Shown here one piece after another: positions 27,918 to 36,624 of a stretch of DNA of 64,000 nucleotides. Within the stretch, counting starts at the first letter, position 1. Each line of letters starts with the position of its first letter. The position numbers and the translations under genes were made by a program. The DNA lies in the NCBI RefSeq assembly GCF_036388275.1, contig NZ_DASVSF010000078.1:1-64000 (forward strand). Direction: 5' to 3'. Origin of the DNA: Longimicrobium sp. Its GTDB lineage: Bacteria > Gemmatimonadota > Gemmatimonadetes > Longimicrobiales > Longimicrobiaceae. Below the pieces are notes generated by a model. That model made no database searches. It was not told where the DNA came from and worked only from the letters and a program-made list of their open reading frames with translations.

Positions 27918-29342
27918 ATGGCGGAGAGGCAGTTTTTCGGGCGAGCGCAGGAAATCCAGGTTATCGAACGCGAGTTGAAGCGCCCCCGCCCGTCGGTCGT
28001 GATCGTGCGGGGGCGCCGTCGCGTGGGAAAGTCGCGCCTGCTGGTGGAGGCCACCCGCTCGCACCCGACGATCTACTACCAGGCCACCAGGATCGCCGAA
28101 TCCATGAGCCTCCAGCTGTTCAAGGTCGAGGCGTCACGCCTGGTGGGCTCGGATCCGCTGCTGGAGTCGCTGAACGACTGGCTGGCCGTGCTCACCTACC
28201 TGGAGCAGACCGCCGCCAGCAGCATGCCGGGGCTGACGGTGGTCCTCGACGAGTTCCCATACCTGTGCGACACGGACCCGGCGCTTCCCTCCGTGCTCCA
28301 GAAGTTCTGCGACGGCGTGCGGGAGCGGGGCACCCCGATGAACGTGGTGCTGTGCGGCTCCAAGATCTCGTTCATGGAGGAGCTGCTGGGCGAAAAGAAC
28401 CCGCTGCACGGCCGCCAGACGCTGGAACTGGATCTCGGGCCGCTTTCGTTTCGCGATGCCGCGCAGTTCTTCCCGCAGTGGAATACCGACGAAAAGCTGC
28501 GCGCCTACGGGGTGCTGGGGGGCATTCCGTACTACCTGAACCTGTGCGACCCTGAATTCACGCTCAGGGAGAACATCATGGACCTGGTGCTCACGATGGG
28601 CGCGCCGCTCAGCGACGAGCCCAACAACCTGCTCCAGGCGGAACTCCGCGACGTCACGCGCTACGCGACCATCCTCCGCTCGGTCGCCGACGGGTGCACG
28701 GACTCGGGAACGATCATCGGGCGCGTCCGGGAGCTCAAGGATTCCAGCGCGCTGGCGCCGTACGTACAAAAGCTCGCGGAGCTGCGGCTGATCCGGATCG
28801 TGCGGTCGCTGGACGCCACGGAGCGGGAGCGCGACAGGCGGTACTACCTGGACGATCCATTCCTGGCGTTCTGGTACCGGTTCTACCTGCCGAATGTATC
28901 TCCCCTGGCCGCCGGGCACTGGGACGACGTCTGGCGCCACAAGATCGATCCACACATGGACGATCACATGGGCGGGATGTTCGAATGGATCTGCCGCGAC
29001 TACGCGCGCCGGTACATCAACGAAGTGCTGCCCACCGCGGCGCAGGAGGTGGGGCAGATCTGGGCCGCCAACTTCGACGTCGACATCGTGGGACGGCTGC
29101 TGAACGGGGCGGCGTTCGCGGGAGAATGCAAGTGGTGGAGCCGGCCGGTGGGACTGAATGTGCTGGAGCACCTTCGCGAAACCGTCGCCCAGACGACGTA
29201 CGAGCGCGACGCCGCCGAGCGGTACTACCTGCTGTTCTCGCGCTCCGGGTTCACCCCCGAGCTGAAGCGGATCGCGAGGCGGGACCCGAACGTTCGGCTG
29301 GTCGGTCCCGCGGAGCTGCTCGGCCCTCCGCCCGCACGATGA
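27918..29342 (+). CDS. Archaeal-type AAA+ ATPase with DUF234 C-terminus
   Basis: A 474-residue protein of the archaeal ATPase / DUF234 family. The P-loop is RGRRRVGKSRL (residues 31-41); Walker B is VVLDEFPYL; an arginine-finger-like GSKISFMEELLG follows. A winged-helix segment lies at about 255-330. The C-terminal DUF234 domain contains FDVDIVGR and GECKWWS, spaced as the D and ExK parts of a PD-(D/E)xK nuclease fold, so a DNA-cutting role is possible. Members are common in archaea and scattered in bacteria and their function is poorly known. The gene is isolated between its own operator-like promoter and a strong terminator, with repeats upstream, which fits a mobile or stress cassette. Confidence 0.85.
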   Translation: MAERQFFGRAQEIQVIERELKRPRPSVVIVRGRRRVGKSRLLVEATRSHPTIYYQATRIAESMSLQLFKVEASRLVGSDPLLESLNDWLAVLTYLEQTAASSMPGLTVVLDEFPYLCDTDPALPSVLQKFCDGVRERGTPMNVVLCGSKISFMEELLGEKNPLHGRQTLELDLGPLSFRDAAQFFPQWNTDEKLRAYGVLGGIPYYLNLCDPEFTLRENIMDLVLTMGAPLSDEPNNLLQAELRDVTRYATILRSVADGCTDSGTIIGRVRELKDSSALAPYVQKLAELRLIRIVRSLDATERERDRRYYLDDPFLAFWYRFYLPNVSPLAAGHWDDVWRHKIDPHMDDHMGGMFEWICRDYARRYINEVLPTAAQEVGQIWAANFDVDIVGRLLNGAAFAGECKWWSRPVGLNVLEHLRETVAQTTYERDAAERYYLLFSRSGFTPELKRIARRDPNVRLVGPAELLGPPPAR

Positions 29343-29348
29343 GGCGCA

Positions 29349-29388
29349 AAGAAGCCGGGAGGCCGCAGCGGCGGCCTCCCGGCTTCTT
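29349..29388. terminator. Strong bidirectional terminator
   Basis: AAGAAGCCGGGAGGCCGC pairs with GCGGCCTCCCGGCTTCTT across AGCG, a perfect 18-base stem. It closes the DUF234 gene and lies just past the end of the E2 remnant on the other strand. Confidence 0.85.
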
Positions 29389-29405
29389 GTCCAACGTCGA
29401 TCGGG

Positions 29406-29700
29406 TCAGGCCTGCTCGGGGAAGGTCTCCAGGAGCTGCTTGACGCGGGCCAGGAACGGGTCGCCGTCGGCGCCGTTCACCAGGCGGTGGTCGTAGCCTA
29501 GCGAGATGTACCCGCGCTTGCGGGGCACGATGGCGTGGTTGCCGTACTCGTCGGTCACCACGGCGGGGCATCTCCACCCCGCTGACGTCCAGGATGGCCA
29601 CCTGCGGCTGGCTGTGCTCCGCGGCGATCTTCCGCACCAGCGGCGTGCTCCTGGTCCGCAGCCGCTCTTCGAGCGTGTGCGGTCCGGACGCAAGCCCGGC
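29406..29700 (-). pseudogene. Deleted, frameshifted copy of the E2 acyltransferase gene
   Basis: On the minus strand this segment reads GPHTLEERLRTRSTPLV through RKIAAEH and then jumps to SQPQVAIL, fusing what are residue 187 and residue 430 of the intact E2 at 32489-33985. About 243 codons are missing. Around 29576 it also lacks two bases (GGGGCATC against GGGGCGCATC), which shifts the frame, after which the C-terminal sequence continues to FPEQA. Nucleotide identity with the intact gene is very high, so the copy is recent. It has no lipoyl domain and cannot be functional. Confidence 0.88.
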
Positions 29701-29730
29701 CACGCCCGCCCGAAAACAGGCGCGCTCAGG

Positions 29731-32304
29731 TCAGGGCAGCGCTACCCGCGCCACGGTGCTCCAGGGCGAGCACACCGCCCCGGCGCAGGCTCGCACCCGG
29801 TAGTCGTACACCCGCCCCGGCAGCAGCCCCCCGTTCTGGAAGGAGGTCGAATTGGCCGGCAGCGTCGCCACGGTCTGCAGCGGCGGCCAGCTCCCGTCCA
29901 AGTTCTGCAGCCGGCGTACCACCTGGAACGAGTTTTCGTTGATGCTGGCGTCCGTCCACTTCACCTGGGCGGCCGTCGCCGATACCGCCGTCGCGGTTAC
30001 TCCGCCTGGGGTGCCGGGCGGCGGGGGCAACTCGACCTGTGCGGCCGTCGTCCAGGTGGAGCAGAGGGGGCGGTCGCAGGCGCGGACCAGGTACTGGTAC
30101 ACGCCTGGCGCCGCGCTGTCCGCGAACGAGGTGAGGTTCGCGCGCACCCTTCCTCGGTCGCCCCATGCCGCCCAGCTGCCGTCCGCGTTGCGCATGCGCC
30201 GGGTAATGACGAACACGGTCTCGTTGGCGCTCGCGTCGGTCCACAACACGCGGATGCTGGACGGCGACACCACGCTGGCGGCGACCGGTGAAGGCACGGC
30301 CGGGACGGACGGCATCACCACGGGCGCGCTTCTCGTCCCCGAGCACCCCGCGCCATTGCAGGCGTCCAGCCTGTATCGGTAGGCGGTCCCGGGGGTCAGC
30401 CCCGTATCGGTGTGGCGCGTGGCGTTGGCGTTCGGCGCGGCCACCTGCTGGTACGCGCTCCAGGTGCCGTCGGCGAGCAGCTGGCGGCGAACGAGGCGGA
30501 ATCCGGTTTCGTTCGCGCGGCCGTCACTCCAGGTCAGCAGCAGTTCCGTGCCGGAGAGCGGGCTCAAGGCCAGGTTCACGGGCGCGGTCGGCTGGGCCAG
30601 GGCGATCGCTCCGCCCACCCTGAACGTGGAGCAGAGCGTCCCGTTGCACGCCCGGACGCGGTGCTGGTACGTGCTCCCCGTGGTCAGTCCGGCGTCGTCG
30701 TAGGCGCGGGCCAGGCCCCCCGGCGAGCCGGCCACGACCCACGGACCCCAGGTGGAGTCGGCGTTCATGGTACGTCGGCGCACTTCGAAGTGCGAGACCG
30801 AATCCGCCCCCGTGGTGGCCCATGAAACGCGGATGGCGGTGGCCGAGAGCAGTGCCGCGGCAACGCTGTCCGGGGCCGCCGGTGCCGTCGCCTCGGCCAG
30901 GGCCGCGCGAAAGTTGGGGAACGGCCCGATGTGCTGCGTCGTGTCGCCGGTCTGGGGCGTTCCCGTGGCCGCCAGCAGGGCCCGCACCTGCACCGCCCCG
31001 AGCGGCGCCAGTCCCCTGGCCTTGCGGCGGCCCTGGACGGCGGCGACCGCGGCGGCGACGATGGGCGACGCGCTCGAAGTGCCGTTGAACGAGCCCGTGT
31101 AGTAGTTGGCGAACCCTGTCCCGAACAGGCCGCCGTATCCCGTGGTGGTGACGCCCTGGCCCCACCCCTGGACGTCGACCCGGGAGCCGTAGCACGAGAA
31201 GTAAAGCCGCGCGTGAAGCGAGCTTCCCGCACCGACGATGAGCGCGCCGGAATCCCGGATGTTCCGGTTGAACAGGCCGTTCATCGCGGGGTCGTCCAGG
31301 TTCTGCCCGCCGTTGCCCGCGGCCGCCACTACCACCCGCCCCGCCAGGGTGGCGGCCCGCGTGGCGTCGAACACCGACTGCAGCACCTCCAGCGGCACGT
31401 ACGTCCCGGTCGGGCTCGAGGCCTGCTGCTCGATCAGGAGCACGTCGCCTGGTGACATAATGGCCGCGGCTTCGGCGACGGCGTTCGCGGGATTGTAGTA
31501 GCCGCCGTAGATGGGCGGGATCACCCGTACCTGCGCATCGGGAACGCCTCCGCTCACCCCGAGCCCGTTCACGCGGCCCGCGAGCTCTCCCAGCACCGCC
31601 GTTCCGTGGTGGTTCCCGTAGCCCGTATACCGTACGCCGGTGCCGATCTGCGTCGATAGGGGGAGCCCGAGGTCCTCGTGCGCCAGGTACCAGTCGTATT
31701 CCAGGTCCACCACCATCACACCGGCCCCCCCGCCGCCCGGCAGCGTGCGGGCCCAGGCGGCGTCGGTCCCCGTGGGCGGAGCGCCCAGGTATCCCTGCTG
31801 TCCGGTGAAGTCGGGAGTGCCGGCCATCGTGAACAACCCCGGCGGCGGCGCGGGCACGGGGGCGGGGTAGGCGTGCTCCACCTCGGGGCGCGCCTTCAGC
31901 TCCCCGAGCAGCCGTTCGGCGTCGGCAGCCGTGGGAGCCACCACCCGGTACCACGAGCGCAGGTCCGGCGGCGCCTCCCCGGACGACAGCGCCGCCTCGG
32001 CCAGGCGGTCCAGCTCGCTTCCGCCGGTGAAGAGCGGCTGCACCACGATGCCCTGGCGGGAGTCCAGCAGGGCCGTTACCCCGTCCAGGCTGGCGCCGCG
32101 GGCGCTGGCGAGCGCCCCGCCGGAGTGGCGCACGGCCAGCCCCTCCCGGAACTTCACCTCCAGCGCACGCGCGTCCCCGGGCTGCACCTGGGCGGCCGGG
32201 GCGTCGGTGGGCATCAGCGGGTCTGCGCGGTCGCAGGCCGAAAGGGCGCCGAGCACCAGGATGATCCCCAGCACGACGGGGCGCGGGATGAACCGTTGCT
32301 TCAT
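29731..32304 (-). CDS. Subtilisin-like serine protease lipoprotein with fibronectin III repeats
   Basis: An 857-residue lipoprotein. GGAGG precedes ATG 32304; the lipobox LSAC puts the modified Cys at residue 24. An I9-like propeptide region spans about 45-150. The S8 catalytic domain has Asp200 (VMVVDLEYD), His233 (HHGTAVLG), the oxyanion Asn331 (AAGNGG) and Ser410 (NGTSSASP). Four fibronectin type III domains of about 90 residues follow (from about 480 to the end), each with a W/Y-rich strand and the phrase GxxYxYRVRAC. Fn3 arrays tether or position secreted hydrolases. Autolytic maturation and attack on extracellular protein are the expected role. Confidence 0.9.
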   Translation of the reverse strand: MKQRFIPRPVVLGIILVLGALSACDRADPLMPTDAPAAQVQPGDARALEVKFREGLAVRHSGGALASARGASLDGVTALLDSRQGIVVQPLFTGGSELDRLAEAALSSGEAPPDLRSWYRVVAPTAADAERLLGELKARPEVEHAYPAPVPAPPPGLFTMAGTPDFTGQQGYLGAPPTGTDAAWARTLPGGGGAGVMVVDLEYDWYLAHEDLGLPLSTQIGTGVRYTGYGNHHGTAVLGELAGRVNGLGVSGGVPDAQVRVIPPIYGGYYNPANAVAEAAAIMSPGDVLLIEQQASSPTGTYVPLEVLQSVFDATRAATLAGRVVVAAAGNGGQNLDDPAMNGLFNRNIRDSGALIVGAGSSLHARLYFSCYGSRVDVQGWGQGVTTTGYGGLFGTGFANYYTGSFNGTSSASPIVAAAVAAVQGRRKARGLAPLGAVQVRALLAATGTPQTGDTTQHIGPFPNFRAALAEATAPAAPDSVAAALLSATAIRVSWATTGADSVSHFEVRRRTMNADSTWGPWVVAGSPGGLARAYDDAGLTTGSTYQHRVRACNGTLCSTFRVGGAIALAQPTAPVNLALSPLSGTELLLTWSDGRANETGFRLVRRQLLADGTWSAYQQVAAPNANATRHTDTGLTPGTAYRYRLDACNGAGCSGTRSAPVVMPSVPAVPSPVAASVVSPSSIRVLWTDASANETVFVITRRMRNADGSWAAWGDRGRVRANLTSFADSAAPGVYQYLVRACDRPLCSTWTTAAQVELPPPPGTPGGVTATAVSATAAQVKWTDASINENSFQVVRRLQNLDGSWPPLQTVATLPANSTSFQNGGLLPGRVYDYRVRACAGAVCSPWSTVARVALP

Positions 32305-32436
32305 GAAAGCCTCCGGACGGAAAATGAAGGGATGGGCAGGGAAGGGTAGGGCCGACCTGCGGAGCCACGAGAATGGATAGTGTCTAACAGGCCAAAATGC
32401 AACGATTTTGCGCGGCAGAACTCCGGGGCGCGACGA

Positions 32437-32469
32437 GAAGAGGCCGGCCCTGCGCGGGCCGGCCTCTTC
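32437..32469 (-). terminator. Terminator of the 2-oxoacid dehydrogenase operon
   Basis: GAAGAGGCCGGCCC pairs perfectly with GGGCCGGCCTCTTC across a five-base loop, 20 bases beyond the E2 stop. Confidence 0.8.
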
Positions 32470-32488
32470 GTACTGCGCGGATGGTTCG

Positions 32489-33985
32489 CTACGCCTGCTC
32501 GGGAAAGGTTTCCAGGAGCTGCTTGACGCGAGCCAGGAACTGGTCGCCGTCGGCGCCGTTCACCAGGCGGTGGTCGTAGCCCAGCGAGATGTACCCGCGC
32601 TTGCGGGGCACGATGGCGTGGTTGCCGTACTCGTCGGTCACCACGGCGGGGCGCATCTCCACCCCGCCGACGCCCAGGATGGCCACCTGCGGCTGGCTGA
32701 TGATCGGGAACCCGATCGTGGTGCCGAAGATGCCGGGGTTGGTGATGGTGAACGTGCCGCCCTGGATCTCGTCGGGCTTCAGCTGCTTGTTGCGCGCCCG
32801 CGTGGCGATGTCGTTCAGGCGCTTGGCCAGCCCCACCAGCGAGAGTTCGTCGGCCTGCTTGATGACGGGCACGATCAGCCCGTGGTCCAGCGCCACCGCG
32901 ATGCCCAGGTTCACGTCGGCGCGGTAGATCACCTCGTGGTTCCCGTAGCTGGCGTTCAGCTTGGGGTGCTCGCGAAGCCCGCGCGCCACCGCCCACGCGA
33001 TGAAGTGCGTGTAGGTGATCTTTACGCCCTGGTCGGCCCACAGCTTCTTGTTCTTGCCGCGGATGATGTCGAGCCGCGAGTAGTCGACCTCGAAGTACGA
33101 GTGCACGTGCGGGCTGATGCGCCGCGACTGCACCATGTTGTTGGCGATGATCTGCGTCATGCGCGACGCAGGCTCCACGCGGTCGTTGGGCCCGGCGGTG
33201 ACGGCCGGGTGCTGCGGCGTGCCGTAGAACTCGTCCCACGGGAACGGGAAGCCGCCCTCGTACGAAGGCGCGGGCGCGGCCGGGCGCTGGGCAGGAGCGG
33301 CCGGAGCCGGCGTCGCCGGGGCCGCGGCGGGCGCGGACTTCTGCTCCTCGACGAACTTGAGGATGTCTTCCTTGGTCACGCGGCCGTTGCGTCCCGTGCC
33401 GGGCACCTGGTGCACCGCCACGTTGTGCTCCGCGGCGATCTTCCGCACCAGCGGCGTGCTTTTCGTCCGCAGCCGCTCTTCCAGTGTGTGGGGCCCATCG
33501 CCCAGGGGCGCACCCGCGGCCTGGCCCGCGCCGCCGCTGCCCGCCGCGCCGGAGCCGGAAACCGCGGTGCCCACCGGGTCCGACTGGCCGCGGCCGTCCG
33601 CGGGCATCCCGGTGCCGCCGGTCTCCACCTGGCCCACGCCGGACTCCGGCATGGAGGTGGTGCGCTCGCCCGGCACCTCGATGTGGTCCCCGGACGAGGC
33701 GGGGGCCGAAGGAGCGGAGGGAGCCGCAGCCGCGCCGGCGCCCGCTTCCGTCTCGATGTAGGCGACGACGGTGCCCACTTCGACCGTCTGGCCCTCGTTC
33801 ACCACCACCTCGGCCAGCACGCCGGCTACGGGCGACGGGATCTCGGCATCCACCTTGTCGGTGGAAATCTCCATGATGGGCTCGTCGCGCTCCACGCGGT
33901 CGCCCACCTTCTTGCGCCATACCGAAACGGTGCCCTCGGCGATGGACTCGCCCATCTGGGGCATCGGGACTTCTACACGGGCCAT
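32489..33985 (-). CDS. 2-oxoacid dehydrogenase E2, dihydrolipoamide acyltransferase
   Basis: A 498-residue core subunit of a pyruvate or branched-chain 2-oxoacid dehydrogenase complex. The lipoyl domain (2-78) carries the lipoylated Lys44 in STDKVDAEI. A Gly/Ala/Pro-rich linker leads to the peripheral-subunit-binding domain (about 174-212), a second Ala/Pro linker and the catalytic domain (265-498). The active-site His472 is present, but the usual HxxxDG reads HRLVNG, with Asn476 for Asp. The E1alpha and E1beta genes lie directly upstream on the same strand. Two E1 subunits and one lipoyl domain fit the branched-chain or Gram-positive-type pyruvate complex. A deleted copy sits at 29406-29700. 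Confidence 0.92.
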   Translation of the reverse strand: MARVEVPMPQMGESIAEGTVSVWRKKVGDRVERDEPIMEISTDKVDAEIPSPVAGVLAEVVVNEGQTVEVGTVVAYIETEAGAGAAAAPSAPSAPASSGDHIEVPGERTTSMPESGVGQVETGGTGMPADGRGQSDPVGTAVSGSGAAGSGGAGQAAGAPLGDGPHTLEERLRTKSTPLVRKIAAEHNVAVHQVPGTGRNGRVTKEDILKFVEEQKSAPAAAPATPAPAAPAQRPAAPAPSYEGGFPFPWDEFYGTPQHPAVTAGPNDRVEPASRMTQIIANNMVQSRRISPHVHSYFEVDYSRLDIIRGKNKKLWADQGVKITYTHFIAWAVARGLREHPKLNASYGNHEVIYRADVNLGIAVALDHGLIVPVIKQADELSLVGLAKRLNDIATRARNKQLKPDEIQGGTFTITNPGIFGTTIGFPIISQPQVAILGVGGVEMRPAVVTDEYGNHAIVPRKRGYISLGYDHRLVNGADGDQFLARVKQLLETFPEQA

Positions 33986-34028
33986 GATCGTGGTCCTGAG
34001 TTTGGGCTTCGCTCTACGTCGATCAGCT

Positions 34029-35060
34029 TCAGTATGCGGCCAGGTGCCGCGCGGCCTTCACCACGTCCTCCACCTGCGGCAGGAAGTAGTCTTCCAGCGG
34101 CGGCGAGTACGGAACGGGCGCGTCGGCGGCGGCCACGCGCAGTACGGGCGCATCCAGCCACTCCCACGCCTTTTCGTTCACGCGCATGGCGATCTCACCC
34201 GCAATGCCGCCGGTGCGCGTGTCCTCGTGCACGACCAGCAGGCGGTTGGTTTTCTTCACCGACTGCAGGATGGCGTCCTCGTCCAGCGGCAGCAGCGTGC
34301 GCAGGTCGATCACCTCCACCGACAGGCCGTCCTCCTTCTGCAGGATCTCGGCGGCCTCGGCGCTCTTGTGCACCATCGCCGCGTAGGTAACGATGGTCAG
34401 GTCCGTTCCCTCGCGGTGCGTGCGCGCCTTGCCCAGCGGAACCACGTAGTCGTCCTGCGGAAGCACCTCGCGCAGCTGCGGCCGGCGGTACAGCCACTTG
34501 TGCTCGAAGAACAGCACCGGGTCATCGTCGCGGATCGCCGCCTTGATCAGCCCCTTGGCGTCGTGCGCCGTGGAGGGATAGACGATCTTGAGCCCCGGCG
34601 TGTGGAAGAACGCCATCTCGGGGTTCTGGCTGTGGAACGGCCCGCCGCGCACGCCGCCGCCCGTGGGGCCGCGGATCACCATTGGCACGCCGCCGCTGCC
34701 GCGGTACCGGCTGGTGGCGATGTAGTTGGTGATGATGTCGTACGCCGTGGAGACGAAGTCCATGAACTGCATCTCCACGATGGGCCGCATCCCCATGTGG
34801 GCCGCGCCCGCCGCCGCGCCGGTGAACCCCGTCTCGCTGATGGGGGTGTCGATCACCCGCATGCCGCCGAAACGGTCCAGGAAGCCGTCCGTCATCTTGA
34901 AGGCTCCCCCGTACGCGCCGATGTCTTCGCCCATCACGAAGACGCGCTCGTCGCGCTCCATCTCCTCCCACATCCCCTCGCGGATCGCCTCGAGCAGGGT
35001 GACGGGCTTGCCCTGCTCCGTCAGACGGACGTGCTCGGGCTTTTCAATCACGGTCGCCAT
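34029..35060 (-). CDS. 2-oxoacid dehydrogenase E1 component, beta subunit
   Basis: A 343-residue thiamine-diphosphate enzyme subunit. The transketolase-type pyrimidine-binding domain (about 20-195) has GEDIGAYGGAFKMT and the cofactor Glu in PISETGFTG, and the C-terminal domain (about 215-335) has VIDLRTLLPLD and HEDTRTGGIAGEI. It pairs with the alpha subunit encoded 17 bases upstream. The E2 gene starts 43 bases downstream. No E3 (lipoamide dehydrogenase) is in the window. Pyruvate versus branched-chain specificity is not resolvable from sequence alone. Confidence 0.94.
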   Translation of the reverse strand: MATVIEKPEHVRLTEQGKPVTLLEAIREGMWEEMERDERVFVMGEDIGAYGGAFKMTDGFLDRFGGMRVIDTPISETGFTGAAAGAAHMGMRPIVEMQFMDFVSTAYDIITNYIATSRYRGSGGVPMVIRGPTGGGVRGGPFHSQNPEMAFFHTPGLKIVYPSTAHDAKGLIKAAIRDDDPVLFFEHKWLYRRPQLREVLPQDDYVVPLGKARTHREGTDLTIVTYAAMVHKSAEAAEILQKEDGLSVEVIDLRTLLPLDEDAILQSVKKTNRLLVVHEDTRTGGIAGEIAMRVNEKAWEWLDAPVLRVAAADAPVPYSPPLEDYFLPQVEDVVKAARHLAAY

Positions 35061-35077
35061 CGTTCAGCGTCTCGGCG

Positions 35078-36151
35078 TCAGGCTCGGGTGGGGTCGGCCG
35101 GCTCGTGGCGCGTCCAGGGCGCGTTCACGGGGCCGTCTGCGTACACGTCGGTCAGCGCTTCCTCGGGCTGGGGAAGCGGGCTCTTCTCGGCTTCGGCCAC
35201 GGCCTCGTCCAGCTCGCGGTCGATCTGCTCGCCGATGCCGGTCAGCTCCTGCGCGGTGGCCCAGCCATTGTCCAGCAGCGCCTTGACGTAGCGGTCGATG
35301 GGGTCGTTGGTGCTGGCCCAGTGCTCGATCTCGGCCGGGTCCACGTACGTTTGCGCGTCGTGCTGCGCGTGGCCCTTGCGGCGGTACGTCATCACCTCGA
35401 TCAGCGTGGCGCCCCCGCCACTGCGGGCGCGCTCCACCGCGCGCTGCGACGCGCCGTAGACGGCCAGCATGTCGTTGCCGTCCACCTGCTCGCCGGCCAT
35501 CCCATAGCCCGGCGCCTTGTCGACGAACGACTTCGCGGCGGTCATGAAGCGGCTGGGCGTGCTGTACGCCCACCGGTTGTTCTCCACGATCACGACCAGC
35601 GGCAGCTTCTGCACGGCGGCGAAGTTCACGCCCTCGTGAAAGGCGCCGGTCGACGTGGCCCCGTCGCCGATGTACACCATGGTCACGCGGTCTTCGCCGC
35701 GCTGCTTGAAGGTGAGTGCCACCCCCGCCATCACCGGGATCAGGTCGCCCAGCGGGCTGATCTGCCCGACGAAGCCCCGGTCGTAGTCGGTGATGTGGAT
35801 GTTCAGCTCCTTGCCGCGCGCCAGCGAGTCGCCCTTGGCCATGTACTGCTTGACCACCTCCACCGGCTTCGCGCCGATGGTGAGCATCGATCCCAGGTTG
35901 CGGATCAGGGGCGACAGCATGTCGCCGGTACCGTCCGTGCGGCGCCGCAGTGCGTAGGCGCTGGCGACGGACTCGCCTTCCTGCCCCAGCGAGCGGAACA
36001 GCCCGCCGATCACCTTGCTCTGCTTGAACAGCACCTCCAGCCGTTCTTCCAGGCTGCGCGTAAGCCGCACCAGCCGGTACATCTCCAGCAGCTGGTCGCG
36101 CGTCAGCCCGTGGGGGATCGTGGTGGTGCGGGCCTTGGTCTTGTTCGCCAT
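35078..36151 (-). CDS. 2-oxoacid dehydrogenase E1 component, alpha subunit
   Basis: A 357-residue subunit that binds thiamine diphosphate through IGDGATSTGAFHEGVNF...VIVENN (residues about 165-200). Other marks are HITDYDRGFVG and the phosphorylation-loop-like RRKGHAQHD. ATG 36151 (MANKTKA) is the preferred start because homologous subunits begin about 15 residues before LTRDQLLEMYRLV; neither this nor the upstream ATG has a clear ribosome-binding site. First gene of the E1alpha-E1beta-E2 operon. Confidence 0.92.
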   Translation of the reverse strand: MANKTKARTTTIPHGLTRDQLLEMYRLVRLTRSLEERLEVLFKQSKVIGGLFRSLGQEGESVASAYALRRRTDGTGDMLSPLIRNLGSMLTIGAKPVEVVKQYMAKGDSLARGKELNIHITDYDRGFVGQISPLGDLIPVMAGVALTFKQRGEDRVTMVYIGDGATSTGAFHEGVNFAAVQKLPLVVIVENNRWAYSTPSRFMTAAKSFVDKAPGYGMAGEQVDGNDMLAVYGASQRAVERARSGGGATLIEVMTYRRKGHAQHDAQTYVDPAEIEHWASTNDPIDRYVKALLDNGWATAQELTGIGEQIDRELDEAVAEAEKSPLPQPEEALTDVYADGPVNAPWTRHEPADPTRA

Positions 36152-36624
36152 TTCGATCGACGGTCCGTGCCTGCGCCGCTCTCCGGGCATGGTTGATCCC
36201 CGGGCGGCTGGAAGCGGGACAACTTGCGGCGCAGGCTCCGGGGAGTCAAGCAACGGGACGTGAAATGGGGTCTCACACGGAGGGCACGGAGGTCACGGAG
36301 GAACTGCTTGGGGCCTCACGCAGAGCCGCAGAGACGCAGGAGCAACAGACAGGGGTCACGCGGAGGCGCGGAGGTCGCGGAGGGAACCGCGGAGGGGGTT
36401 CGAAGCTCTCCTCTCTCCCGCGCTGTTTGCGGGGGAGAGGCCGGGAGAGGGGGCTCCCGAGGTATGAGAGGACGCCAGTCGAGCCCCGCCCGAAGTTCTC
36501 CCCTCTCCCGGCGCAGTTTGCCGGGGGAGGGGCCGGGGGAGGGGCCCCCGCGGGGCAGACGAAAAGGGCGGGGAAGCCGAAGCCTCCCCGCCCTGATGTC
36601 GACCTGTCGCCAGAACCAGCCCGA
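36152..36624. repeat. Intergenic region made of two repeat families
   Basis: 473 bases without a gene. 36265-36310 and 36345-36400 carry the ACGGAGG family (CACACGGAGGGCACGGAGGTC and variants) also seen at 15598 and 42634; between them is the related ACGCAGAGCCGCAGAGACGC. 36405-36550 carries two CTCTCCC / GTTTGCGGG hairpins separated by a variable spacer, in the same order as 12440-12580. A weak TTGACT (minus strand, 36244-36249) lies upstream of E1alpha without a convincing -10. Confidence 0.75.
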
